Source: Micavibrio aeruginosavorus (GTDB taxonomy: Bacteria; Pseudomonadota; Alphaproteobacteria; Micavibrionales; Micavibrionaceae). From it: DNA of 14,006 nt. The stretch covers positions 1 through 14,006 of the forward strand of contig QFNK01000018.1 in the NCBI GenBank assembly GCA_003240795.1, written 5' to 3'. Under the pieces are notes generated by a model. The model made no database searches, was not told where the DNA came from, and saw only the letters and a program-made list of their open reading frames with translations. The position numbers were made by a program, and so were the translations under genes. Below, in pieces: positions 7,526 through 14,006 of this stretch (within the stretch, counting starts at the first letter, position 1; every line of letters starts with the position of its first letter).

Positions 7526-9397
7526 TTATTCGCCTTTTTCGAACATGGCGCGTCTTGCGCCGTCATAAACGGCATCCGCCTGTTCGCGCAGCCTTATTTC
7601 AAGGATCATGGACATCAGCATTTCGCGGCGTTGCAGGGCGGCCTGGGTGTCGCGTTCCTGCATAAGCTTCACGGCCTTCATGGCGGCGCGGATGCGTTTG
7701 ACGTTCGCGGGCTTGTCGTACAGGTTCGTATAGAAAGCCGGGCTCTGATACATCTTCTTGGTCAGCAATTCCATCTGCGCGTAATAGCTGGGGTTCTCGC
7801 CGAGAAGTTTCTTGATCTCTTCGTCCTGCAGGCCGAAATCGCGCATCAATGCCTTCATATACGGGGCCGCCGTCTGCGCGTCCCTGTTTGGTGTGGCTGT
7901 TTTCAGGGCGATGATGCTGGCAAAGCTGTTACGCGCAATGCCGCGCATCGCGACGATGGAGCGCAGGTTCATATATTGATATTCGTAGTTGCGGCGTTCC
8001 AGCAGATCGGTCGGCACACGCGGCAGGGGATCATGCGCGAACAGGTTGTCGATGAGGGCGAAGACCGCTTCTTCGTCCGGGGTGACCTCCTGATCCGTCA
8101 TTTTGATATCGAGCGAGAGTTTGGAATCGATCGTCCTGGTGAAGTCTATGTCCGCGTTGACAAGCTCCTTGGGCGGATTCTGGTTTATACAGAGATTCTT
8201 CAGCCCGTTTGCATCATCGCTCTGGTCGCAGAAACGTTTTCTGAACTGGTGGATACGGCTGAGCGAGTCGGAAAGGATCGAGCTGCCTTTTGTGTCCCCG
8301 TTGCCAAGCTCCCTCTGCATGACATCGGTCGACAGCGCGTTGCGCGTCAGGTTGGCGCTGCGTTCCGACGCGACCAGATCGCGGGAGAAGGTGCCGAATG
8401 TGCACATTTGTTCGCTTGGGTGATAATCCTTGTGCGCCTCGACCGCTTTTCTCTGCATCGAGCGCTGTGTCTCGAGCTGGTCCTTTGCGTCGAGCAGCAT
8501 GCCGATCCCCTGCACCTGCATCGCCATGTTCGCCGTGAACTGCTCGGCCATCATCATCAGGCCCGTGAGCCAGTAATTTTTGAGCGGATCGGGGTCGCCG
8601 CCCAGATCGTCCTGCGGAATGCCCAGCTCATCCATTGATTCAATCTGCGGCTGGGTTGCAACCGGTTGAGATTGCTGCGGGTCGTAAGGTGCCGGCGTAC
8701 ACTGGCCTGGAACGGGCTTTCCGCCATGTTTACACATATAGTATGTCAGTGACGTATTGAGTTCGTCTGAGGAGCCGCCCTTCCCGGACAAAATACGCTG
8801 GCACGTCGATTTGCCGTTACCGCCAAGGTGCATGGCGCCCAGCAGTCCGGATTCAGTCGGTTGGCAGGTCAGTGTCTTTCCCTGTCCGCTTCCCGTAAAA
8901 GTCTGCCCGCTTTGCAAGAGCTGCTGGCACGCGGGTTCTTTTTTTAAACGGTCCAGACTCTCGGCCAGGTAGGCGTCCATAATACATTCCTGAACGCCCT
9001 GACAGGCGGCCGAAATCCACGCAGAATCTGAATCGCATGATGATCCGTTACACTGTGGATTGCTTTTGATATAGGACGAGCGTGTAGCACGAATAAACTG
9101 ATACTTGCCGCGTGCACCACCTCTGCATTCGGACCCTTTGTTCATACATATGGCTGAATAATTTCCACCAGATTCAGTGCCGCTGAGCGACGCTTTGATG
9201 GCGGTAAAGTCGCATTGTCCAGAGCCCGCGCCGGGAGTGCCCGAGGCATCCGCGCTGTTCGCGCCTGTTCCGGCACCTGCGGTTGCATTGGCTGTTACAG
9301 GAGGAGGGTCCGCCAGGACGCCGCCCGAAAGAATGCTTCCGATGATCAGTACGGCGGCGAATATTCCGGCGAAATTCTTGGCATGCATAGCCATCAT
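7526..9397 (-). CDS. Exported paralogue A: lytic-transglycosylase-like domain fused to the cluster's shared core
   Basis: This 623-residue protein belongs to no named family I recognise. A signal peptide (hydrophobic 9-28, Val-Leu-Ala near 29) is followed by a Gly/Ala/Thr linker. Residues about 61-235 look like a lysozyme-fold peptidoglycan hydrolase: TESGGNYSA with Glu75 as likely catalytic residue, then RGKYQF at 96-101, and LLGAMHLGG at 185-193. The domain is cysteine-rich, suggesting disulfides. Residues about 272-623 are the core shared with the two upstream paralogues: DAKDQLETQR, AHKDYHPSE, CTFGT, PSYYAQME and LYDKPAN, with invariant Cys332, Cys390 and Cys403. AAGGAG lies 5 bases before the ATG, which overlaps the preceding stop as ATGA. 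A second ATG follows at once. Cleaving peptidoglycan for secretion-machine assembly, like VirB1, is an inference. Confidence 0.82.
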   Translation of the reverse strand: MMAMHAKNFAGIFAAVLIIGSILSGGVLADPPPVTANATAGAGTGANSADASGTPGAGSGQCDFTAIKASLSGTESGGNYSAICMNKGSECRGGARGKYQFIRATRSSYIKSNPQCNGSSCDSDSAWISAACQGVQECIMDAYLAESLDRLKKEPACQQLLQSGQTFTGSGQGKTLTCQPTESGLLGAMHLGGNGKSTCQRILSGKGGSSDELNTSLTYYMCKHGGKPVPGQCTPAPYDPQQSQPVATQPQIESMDELGIPQDDLGGDPDPLKNYWLTGLMMMAEQFTANMAMQVQGIGMLLDAKDQLETQRSMQRKAVEAHKDYHPSEQMCTFGTFSRDLVASERSANLTRNALSTDVMQRELGNGDTKGSSILSDSLSRIHQFRKRFCDQSDDANGLKNLCINQNPPKELVNADIDFTRTIDSKLSLDIKMTDQEVTPDEEAVFALIDNLFAHDPLPRVPTDLLERRNYEYQYMNLRSIVAMRGIARNSFASIIALKTATPNRDAQTAAPYMKALMRDFGLQDEEIKKLLGENPSYYAQMELLTKKMYQSPAFYTNLYDKPANVKRIRAAMKAVKLMQERDTQAALQRREMLMSMILEIRLREQADAVYDGARRAMFEKGE

Positions 9398-9972
9398 AAA
9401 ATCTCCTTCCGTGCCGGGAAGGACTGGCAGAAGCCGAACGGCGTCTTTGTTTCGACACGCAGGCAGGCATTGGCCTGATCGCCGATATTGAACACCAGCT
9501 CCGCGAGATAACGGCCGCTCCAGTCGGTGTAATAATCCGCACTGGATTCCGCGCCGTTCATTGTGATGTAAATTCTGTCCTGCGGGCGGAACCCGTCAAA
9601 GAGGACATTGTAATGCACGCCCGCCGAATCCATGGTGATCGTCAGGTCGTGATATTTGCCGTCCTTGTCCTGAAGATGCACATCCAGCTTGAACGGCAGA
9701 TAAAAATTGTTTCTCTGCTCCTCACTTAATACCGCGATACCGTTTTCTACGGGCAGGCTCACCGTTCCGCTGCGTGTCGTCAGAACGGCTTCTATCTTCG
9801 TGCTTTCGGGAAGGCCGGTAAAGGTCAGGAACTCCGGCGGCTGGACGCGTTTCCTCTCTTCAAGATTGATAAGGAAAAATGCGGCGGCAATGGCGAGGAG
9901 GGCGCATACCAGCAGCGCGATACCGCCGATGGTCTTGATGCGATCCTTTTGAATTTTCTGCCCCTGCATCAT
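9394..9972 (-). CDS. Single-pass inner-membrane protein with periplasmic domain, unknown function
   Basis: This encodes 192 residues and is not a member of any family I recognise. A short basic cytosolic N-terminus (QKIQKDRIK) precedes one strong hydrophobic helix at about 15-36; no cleavage site follows, so it is probably a membrane anchor. Residues 45-185 form a soluble, beta-rich-looking domain with phrases such as PEFLTFTGLP, LTTRSGTVSLPVENG and DWSGRYLAELVF. There are two cysteines near the end, Cys170 and Cys182, which could form a disulfide in the periplasm. It lies 13 bases after paralogue B and overlaps paralogue A by 4 bases (ATGA), so it belongs to the same operon. The ribosome-binding site is unclear, which fits translational coupling. 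Two adjacent ATG codons leave the exact start open. An inner-membrane partner or anchor for the three exported paralogues is an inference from position. Confidence 0.75.
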   Translation of the reverse strand: MMQGQKIQKDRIKTIGGIALLVCALLAIAAAFFLINLEERKRVQPPEFLTFTGLPESTKIEAVLTTRSGTVSLPVENGIAVLSEEQRNNFYLPFKLDVHLQDKDGKYHDLTITMDSAGVHYNVLFDGFRPQDRIYITMNGAESSADYYTDWSGRYLAELVFNIGDQANACLRVETKTPFGFCQSFPARKEIL

Positions 9973-9985
9973 GCCGCCCGCACCG

Positions 9986-11335
9986 TTAGTCCGGCAGCTT
10001 GATCGGCAGATCCGTGTACGGACGGTTCAGCTCGTTGACCGCCTTGTCCTGTGCTTCGATCAGGGCAGTCTCCAGCATGACCGCGAGGATCGCTTCGGAA
10101 CGCAGGGCGCTGCGGTATATATCGCGGCGCTGCATCAGCTCGATCGCCTGCATGGACACGGCCTTGCGGTCGATGTTCGCGGGTTTGTCGTAAAGATCGG
10201 TATAGAACATGGGGTTCTGATAGATCTTCTTCGTCATAAGCTCCATTTGCGCGTAGTAGCTCGGACGGTCGCCCAAGAAGGCGGTCAGCTCTTTTTCATC
10301 CGCAACACCCATCTCTTTCAGAAGGGCATGCAGGTAAGGCTTCACTTCCTTCTCCCCTTGGGATTTCATGCCGGCGATAGCCGCGAAAGAGTTCCTGGCA
10401 ACGGAGCGCTTCGCCGCGATGGAACGGATATTCATGTAATGATACGCGCCATTGACGTTTACATTCCCGTCTTTGTCGGTAAGGAAAGTCTGCGCCATGA
10501 TAGGGGAGACGCGATGCGCAAACAGGTTGGCCGAAAGCGCAAAAACATCCTCTTCATCTGCCGACAACGTCTGGACATGTTTGTTGTCCTTGTGATCCGT
10601 GTCGCCTTCACTGGTGAAATCCAGTTTCAACGTCAGCGGCGTTTCCATGACGGCCGTGTAATTCACGTCATAATCCATGCGGCTCGGGTCTTTGGATTCA
10701 TCCGGGCAGAGTTTGGATAGCCCGTTCCCATTACTGACCTTGCTGCAATATAGTTTGCGGAATTGGGCGATGCGGCTCGCCATATCCGACATCTGGCCGT
10801 TTCCGGCAAGTGTGTCCGCGCTCAGAAGTTCACGCTGTATCAAACGCGATGAGAACGCAGCCGTGGACAGCTCGGTATTTCTTTCGGACGCCGCAAGACT
10901 GCGCGTGACCGTTCCGAACGTACAGACACCCTCGCTCGGATGATAATCCTTGTGGGCGCGGGCGGTCAGTTCCTGAAAAAGTCGCTGTGTTTCAAGCTGG
11001 TGCTTGGCATCAAGAAGCGCGCCGATGGCAACGACCTGATGCATCGCCATGGCGGACATTTGCTCGGTAAAGAGCATCAATGCGGGAAGCAGATGCTTTT
11101 CAAACACTTCTTTCACCAGCCACTCACGGTGATTGATGAATTCCTGCTTCAGGTGCTCGATGGTTTTTTTCTTCTGCTTTTCCGATGTACAGGCGCAGGA
11201 TTCAGAGCAAGACGTTACGTGTGGCGGACAAGTTCCGCAGCATTGCTGCGCCCATGCTGGAGTGGAGGGCACAAAAAACGGCAGCGATAATGAGACCGCA
11301 AGAACAACAACGATAACTCTCTTCATGAATGTCAT
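9986..11335 (-). CDS. Exported paralogue B: cysteine cluster plus the shared core
   Basis: This encodes 449 residues, the shortest of the three paralogues and nearest to the bare core. The signal peptide is clear: Lys5-Arg6, hydrophobic 7-21, cleavage at Ala-Trp-Ala near 29. Six cysteines at 32, 33, 36, 43, 47 and 49 follow at once, then a Lys-rich helix. The core (about 69-430) begins with a hydrophobic helix around LLPALMLFTEQMSAMAMHQV, which may be membrane-active or buried. It continues with DAKHQLETQR at 109-118, AHKDY at 127-131, CTFGT at 138-142, the SANLFAH region, PSYYAQME at 358-365 and LYDKPAN at 381-387. Cys138, Cys197 and Cys210 match the invariant cysteines of the other paralogues. 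The start overlaps the preceding stop as ATGA; a second ATG, encoding MKR, lies 9 bases downstream. No enzymatic motif is visible. A structural periplasmic role is inferred. Confidence 0.82.
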   Translation of the reverse strand: MTFMKRVIVVVLAVSLSLPFFVPSTPAWAQQCCGTCPPHVTSCSESCACTSEKQKKKTIEHLKQEFINHREWLVKEVFEKHLLPALMLFTEQMSAMAMHQVVAIGALLDAKHQLETQRLFQELTARAHKDYHPSEGVCTFGTVTRSLAASERNTELSTAAFSSRLIQRELLSADTLAGNGQMSDMASRIAQFRKLYCSKVSNGNGLSKLCPDESKDPSRMDYDVNYTAVMETPLTLKLDFTSEGDTDHKDNKHVQTLSADEEDVFALSANLFAHRVSPIMAQTFLTDKDGNVNVNGAYHYMNIRSIAAKRSVARNSFAAIAGMKSQGEKEVKPYLHALLKEMGVADEKELTAFLGDRPSYYAQMELMTKKIYQNPMFYTDLYDKPANIDRKAVSMQAIELMQRRDIYRSALRSEAILAVMLETALIEAQDKAVNELNRPYTDLPIKLPD

Positions 11336-13455
11336 TGTTTCGTCCCCTGCGCCTGATTGAGTTTGCCAATCGCGTTGGATACTTTTTCCTGCTCACGCTG
11401 CAGCATGGTTTCGAGCAGGACGGCCAGAACCGCCTCGCTGCGCAGCAGGGAGTTGTAGAAGTCGCGGTCCTGCATCAGGCCGATCGCCTGCAGCGCGGCA
11501 CCCTTGCGCTGGATGTTCGCTGGCTTGTCGTACAGCTCCGTATAGAAAAGCGGGTTCTGATAAATTTTCTTCGTCAGGATTTCCATCTGCGCGAAATAGC
11601 TGGGGTTCTTGCCGAGGAATTTTTCGATCTCGTCGCTGCTTTCGACACCCAGTTCCTTGATCAGGGCCTTCGTGTACGGCGCGGAGCCCGGCTCGCCCGC
11701 TGCGCGCATCGCCGTGATGGCCGCGAAGGAGTTCTGTGCGACCGAGCGTTTGGCGTAAACGGCGCGCAGATCCATGTATCTTTCGGTAGGCCCTAAGCGG
11801 ACACGGCCTTCATTGTCGGCAAATTTTTCAGGTTCGAATTCCGGCGCGATCTTGTGCGCGAACAAATTGGCCGAAAGCGCAAACAGGTTCTCGAGATCTT
11901 CCGTCGGCTTGTTCTCGCCCGATGCTTGCTGCGCGGCATTTGCGTCTTTTGTCGGGACCAGATCGATGTCCAGCGTCAGGCGGGATTCGACGTTGCGGGT
12001 GTAATCGACATCTATATTGCGGCGTTCCGGTTTCGGCACGGCGTTCGGGCACAGCTTGGAAAGGCCGTTGCCGTTGTCCGCCTGGTCGCAATAGGTTTTG
12101 ATATAGGTCTGCAGGCGCGAGCGGATATCGGAATCCTCTCCCTCTGCCGACACTACATCTCCCTTGAGCAACTGGCGCTGATTCATGCGGTCGGCCAGCG
12201 CAATCTGGACCATATCGGATTTGCGCTCCGATCCGGCGAGCGAACGGACCGCCGTACCAAAAGTACACATGCCTTCGCTTGGCTGATAATCCTTGTGCGC
12301 TTCGGCCGTCATCTGCTGGAACAGGCGCTGTGTTTCAAGCTGGTGCTTGGCGTCGAGGAACGCGCCGATCATCGTAATCTGGTGGATGCCCACGGCGGTG
12401 AGCTGCTCCGCCATCAGCATCAGTGCGGGCAGGATATGCTCCAGCCAGTAGGTATTCAGGAACCATTTCACATGCTTGGCGAATTCGGATGTGATCTCCG
12501 AACGAACCTCCGCATAGTGAAGCGGAATTTTCGTATGGCAGGGCTTGCAAGGTTCGCCGCCGCATCCTTGCGGGGAACAGCTGTCGCCGCCGCCACCGCC
12601 GCTGCCCGCGGCACCTGATGCCGCCGCCGCAGCGCTTCCAAAGCCACCAAGCAGGCTTCCAAGCGCGCCGCCGATTTGTCCGCCTAATTGGCCACCAATT
12701 TGTTGTCCGATGCTTCCGAGCGCGCCGCTCAGGGCGTTTTGAATGCCGCCTGTGCCGCCCAGAAGGCCGGAAAGCCCTGGTGCCACTTGTGAGATCGTCT
12801 GTGCCAGGCCGCCGAGATTTCCGCTGTTCAGCATATTCGTGATCTGGCTGGGATTGAGACCGCCAAGCGCCGTCTGGAGAATTTTATCAAGCCCCTGTCC
12901 TTGTTGGAGCCCCGTTAGACCTTTCAAGGCGTTTTGAATGCCCGAATTCCCCAGAAGGTTGGTGATGCCTTGGATGGAATTGATATTCCCGATATTCGAA
13001 ATGCCGGACAGCGCCTTTGCCAGATCGCCGCCCATGGCGCCGTTTGTAAATGTGTTGATCAGGCTGGATGCCGTCGCGGGATTGATATTCTGCCCTGAGG
13101 CAAGACCTTGCACCATGCTTATAAGGTTGCCGGTGCCGCCGGCATTGCTGAGACCCGGCAATCCCGATTGTCCGCCGAATTGCTGGATCGCGCTGTTGAT
13201 GGAGCTGGTATTTACGCCCTGCTGCATCAGGCCGACGATGTTCTGGCCCGTTTGCCCGCCGGAGAACATGCTGGCGGGATTTTGAAAGAAGCTTTGCGGT
13301 GTTATGCCGCTCATCGTCGAATTGCCGACGGCGGCGGTATTTTGCGGAATGGCGATGGGGAGTTGCTGGGCAGCCGCGACCGTGGACAGCCCCGGAAGCA
13401 CCGTGAGCGCCATACAGGACAGCAGCATTGCCTTGTGCAGACTAGATTTTATCAA
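11332..13455 (-). CDS. Exported paralogue C: Gly/Asn/Gln-rich region with glycine zipper, cysteine cluster and shared core
   Basis: I place the start at a TTG (13455-13453), preceded by GGGAGAGGG, giving 707 residues that begin with a proper signal peptide (basic IKSSLHK, hydrophobic core, cleavage near Ala29). An ATG at 13593 would add 46 basic residues ahead of the signal peptide and lies upstream of the likely promoter. Residues about 30-245 are low-complexity, with loosely repeated phrases such as GIQNALKG and GIQNALSG. Residues 250-270 have glycine at every fourth position (250, 254, 258, 262, 266, 270), a glycine zipper, followed by an Ala/Gly stretch. A CxxxxCxxxxCxxC cluster at 293-306 precedes the core (about 311-707): DAKHQLETQR, AHKDYQPSE, CTFGT, SANLFAH, PSYFAQME, LYDKPAN, with Cys397, 456 and 469. 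It is the first gene of the cluster and overlaps paralogue B by 4 bases. A surface or membrane-inserting structural protein is inferred. Confidence 0.82.
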   Translation of the reverse strand: MIKSSLHKAMLLSCMALTVLPGLSTVAAAQQLPIAIPQNTAAVGNSTMSGITPQSFFQNPASMFSGGQTGQNIVGLMQQGVNTSSINSAIQQFGGQSGLPGLSNAGGTGNLISMVQGLASGQNINPATASSLINTFTNGAMGGDLAKALSGISNIGNINSIQGITNLLGNSGIQNALKGLTGLQQGQGLDKILQTALGGLNPSQITNMLNSGNLGGLAQTISQVAPGLSGLLGGTGGIQNALSGALGSIGQQIGGQLGGQIGGALGSLLGGFGSAAAAASGAAGSGGGGGDSCSPQGCGGEPCKPCHTKIPLHYAEVRSEITSEFAKHVKWFLNTYWLEHILPALMLMAEQLTAVGIHQITMIGAFLDAKHQLETQRLFQQMTAEAHKDYQPSEGMCTFGTAVRSLAGSERKSDMVQIALADRMNQRQLLKGDVVSAEGEDSDIRSRLQTYIKTYCDQADNGNGLSKLCPNAVPKPERRNIDVDYTRNVESRLTLDIDLVPTKDANAAQQASGENKPTEDLENLFALSANLFAHKIAPEFEPEKFADNEGRVRLGPTERYMDLRAVYAKRSVAQNSFAAITAMRAAGEPGSAPYTKALIKELGVESSDEIEKFLGKNPSYFAQMEILTKKIYQNPLFYTELYDKPANIQRKGAALQAIGLMQDRDFYNSLLRSEAVLAVLLETMLQREQEKVSNAIGKLNQAQGTKQ
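12646..12708 (-). other. Glycine-zipper segment within paralogue C
   Basis: This segment encodes residues 250-270 (TTG numbering), where six glycines recur every fourth residue (GxxxG repeated five times), separated by Gln, Leu, Ile, Ala and Ser. Such patterns are known from membrane-inserting or tightly packed helices and from outer-membrane lipoproteins. Membrane insertion here is inferred. Confidence 0.7.
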
Positions 13456-13541
13456 CTGGGCCCTCTCCCCGAAAGAATTTCCCCCGCCACGCGTTCGCTG
13501 GGACGCGACGCAGCGTAGTTCTAATGCCTTGAAAAAACGAT

Positions 13542-13563
13542 ATTTCTTCGACGCATAAGAAAT
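13542..13563. promoter_or_regulatory. Inverted repeat over the predicted start of cluster transcription
   Basis: ATTTCTT at 13542-13548 and its exact complement AAGAAAT at 13557-13563 are separated by 8 bases, so the half-site centres are 15 bases apart. The repeat covers the expected transcription start of the minus-strand cluster (near 13555) and touches its -10 element, the usual place for a repressor operator. No regulator gene is in the window to pair with it. Confidence 0.35.
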
Positions 13564-13570
13564 TCTAGCA
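13562..13570 (-). promoter_or_regulatory. Extended -10 promoter for the four-gene minus-strand cluster
   Basis: Read on the minus strand this is TGCTAGAAT: a TAGAAT hexamer one base off TATAAT, with the TG of an extended -10 one base upstream. The -35 position is poor (TGCGTT at 17 bases), which extended -10 promoters tolerate. Transcription would start near 13555, leaving a leader of about 100 bases before the TTG start of paralogue C. It also places the promoter downstream of the alternative ATG at 13593, arguing against that start. Confidence 0.45.
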
Positions 13571-13740
13571 TAGTTTAAAACCAAAACGCACATTTGTCTC
13601 CCCCGCTTTTTTCCAAAAACGCGCTTTTCGCCGCGGCCTGAAAACCCGTTTCCGGGGGATTCTCAGGATTGCGGGAAAAAGTGAAAGACGGAAATTGTTC
13701 TTTTCGTTTGAATATGTTCCAATGGAAAAAGATTTGGTTT

Positions 13741-13769
13741 TTGCAAAAGCCGGTCGCCCCGACTATCGT
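13741..13769 (+). promoter_or_regulatory. Candidate sigma70-type promoter for icmL/dotI
   Basis: TTGCAA at 13741-13746 and TATCGT at 13764-13769 are separated by 17 bases. Each hexamer matches the consensus at 4 of 6 positions. The -35 lies in a 10-base palindrome TTTTGCAAAA (13739-13748). Transcription would start near 13776, about 15 bases before the ATG. The rest of the 335-base divergent spacer (13456-13790) holds AT-rich patches and a small CCCG-tttc-CGGG stem at 13645-13656, but I see no gene or RNA in it. Confidence 0.35.
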
Positions 13770-13790
13770 ACCCACGCTCAATAAGATTTC

Positions 13791-14006
13791 ATGGCCAACG
13801 ACATAAACGAAAAAGCACCCAATCCGCGCAATACCCGCCCGCAAGGCGTTGGTAGCGGCGGCCCGCGTCCGGCGAAGGCGCCTGCCTCTCGCCCCGACGC
13901 CATGGACACGTCCGGGCTGGGCCGCGTTGTCGTCCGCAATGAATTCTACCGTGACGGCTACCGCCTCGCGCTGCGCGTTGCTGTGATCCAGAGCTTCGTG
14001 ATTTTC
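13791..14006 (+). CDS. icmL: IcmL/DotI-like T4BSS inner-membrane protein, 3' partial
   Basis: Only the first 72 residues are in the window; the gene runs off the right edge. The N-terminus to about residue 42 is a Pro/Arg/Gly-rich cytosolic tail. It is followed by the IcmL/DotI signature VVVRNEFYRDGYR (about 46-58) and the start of a hydrophobic helix (LALRVAVIQSFVIF). This arrangement, a short cytosolic tail, the conserved N-F-Y-R-D motif and a single membrane helix before a VirB8-like periplasmic domain, is that of IcmL/DotI (TraM of IncI plasmids), an inner-membrane scaffold of Dot/Icm systems. The ATG has only a weak AAG-type ribosome-binding site 6 bases upstream. It is transcribed away from the minus-strand cluster and probably opens the next block of dot/icm genes. 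The periplasmic domain cannot be checked here. Confidence 0.85.
   Translation, partial: MANDINEKAPNPRNTRPQGVGSGGPRPAKAPASRPDAMDTSGLGRVVVRNEFYRDGYRLALRVAVIQSFVIF

Noticed and set aside
7505..8638. A 377-codon plus-strand frame opposite paralogue A, with similar frames opposite B and C
   Set aside because: The sense-strand products have signal peptides, conserved motifs and operon-type overlaps; the antisense frames resemble each other only because the cores they mirror are paralogous.
13645..13656. CCCG-tttc-CGGG stem, which on the minus strand has a GAAA loop and a following T-run
   Set aside because: The stem is only 4 bp and no gene on that strand ends there, so a terminator role is unsupported.
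13575..13844. An 89-codon minus-strand frame across the divergent spacer and the icmL start
   Set aside because: It overlaps the start of icmL, has no evident ribosome-binding site, and its product is a mix of unrelated residues with no domain; the spacer looks regulatory.
1..14006. CRISPR arrays, tRNA or rRNA genes, insertion sequences and attachment sites
   Set aside because: No regularly spaced repeats, cloverleaf sequences, transposase-like proteins or flanking terminal repeats were seen on either strand; the repeats in paralogue C are coding low-complexity sequence.

Overview
The window looks like part of a chromosome of a flagellated Gram-negative bacterium, most likely an alphaproteobacterium (a free-living or predatory Micavibrio-like lineage is my guess from content; no rRNA or other marker is present). 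Its theme is a type IVB (Dot/Icm, IncI-conjugation-like) secretion system with an unusual accessory cluster and two flagellar genes between its recognisable parts. Coding density is high and G+C looks fairly high throughout, apart from the AT-richer divergent spacer near 13.5-13.8 kb.

Layout. (1) 1-2773, + strand: a compact dotD-dotC-dotB-icmT operon. dotD is cut by the left edge; the genes touch or overlap. It encodes outer-membrane-side subunits (DotD, DotC), the cytosolic AAA+ ATPase (DotB) and a small inner-membrane protein (IcmT). (2) 2880-3791, + strand: an exported Pro/Ala-rich protein ending in a TcpQ/secretin-N0-like domain. (3) A hairpin at 3793-3815 that can serve as terminator in both directions. 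(4) 3819-7424, - strand: flgL and an unusually long flgK, the hook-filament junction proteins. (5) 7526-13455, - strand: four tightly coupled genes of no named family. Three encode exported paralogues sharing a core of about 350-400 residues with three invariant cysteines; they carry different N-terminal modules (lytic-transglycosylase-like domain; cysteine cluster; long Gly/Asn/Gln-rich region with a glycine zipper plus cysteine cluster). The fourth encodes a single-pass membrane protein. (6) 13456-13790: a divergent promoter region. (7) 13791-14006, + strand: the start of icmL/dotI, cut by the right edge.

How it may fit together. DotB supplies energy at the cytoplasmic face, IcmT and DotI sit in the inner membrane, and DotC/DotD belong to the outer-membrane core complex. 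The four-gene minus-strand cluster faces icmL across a shared promoter region. It encodes export signals, a probable peptidoglycan-cleaving module and a possible membrane-inserting glycine zipper. I infer that it is a lineage-specific periplasmic or outer-membrane extension of this secretion system. This three-paralogue family is the best candidate here for an undescribed system. The secretion role rests on context, not on any recognised homology.
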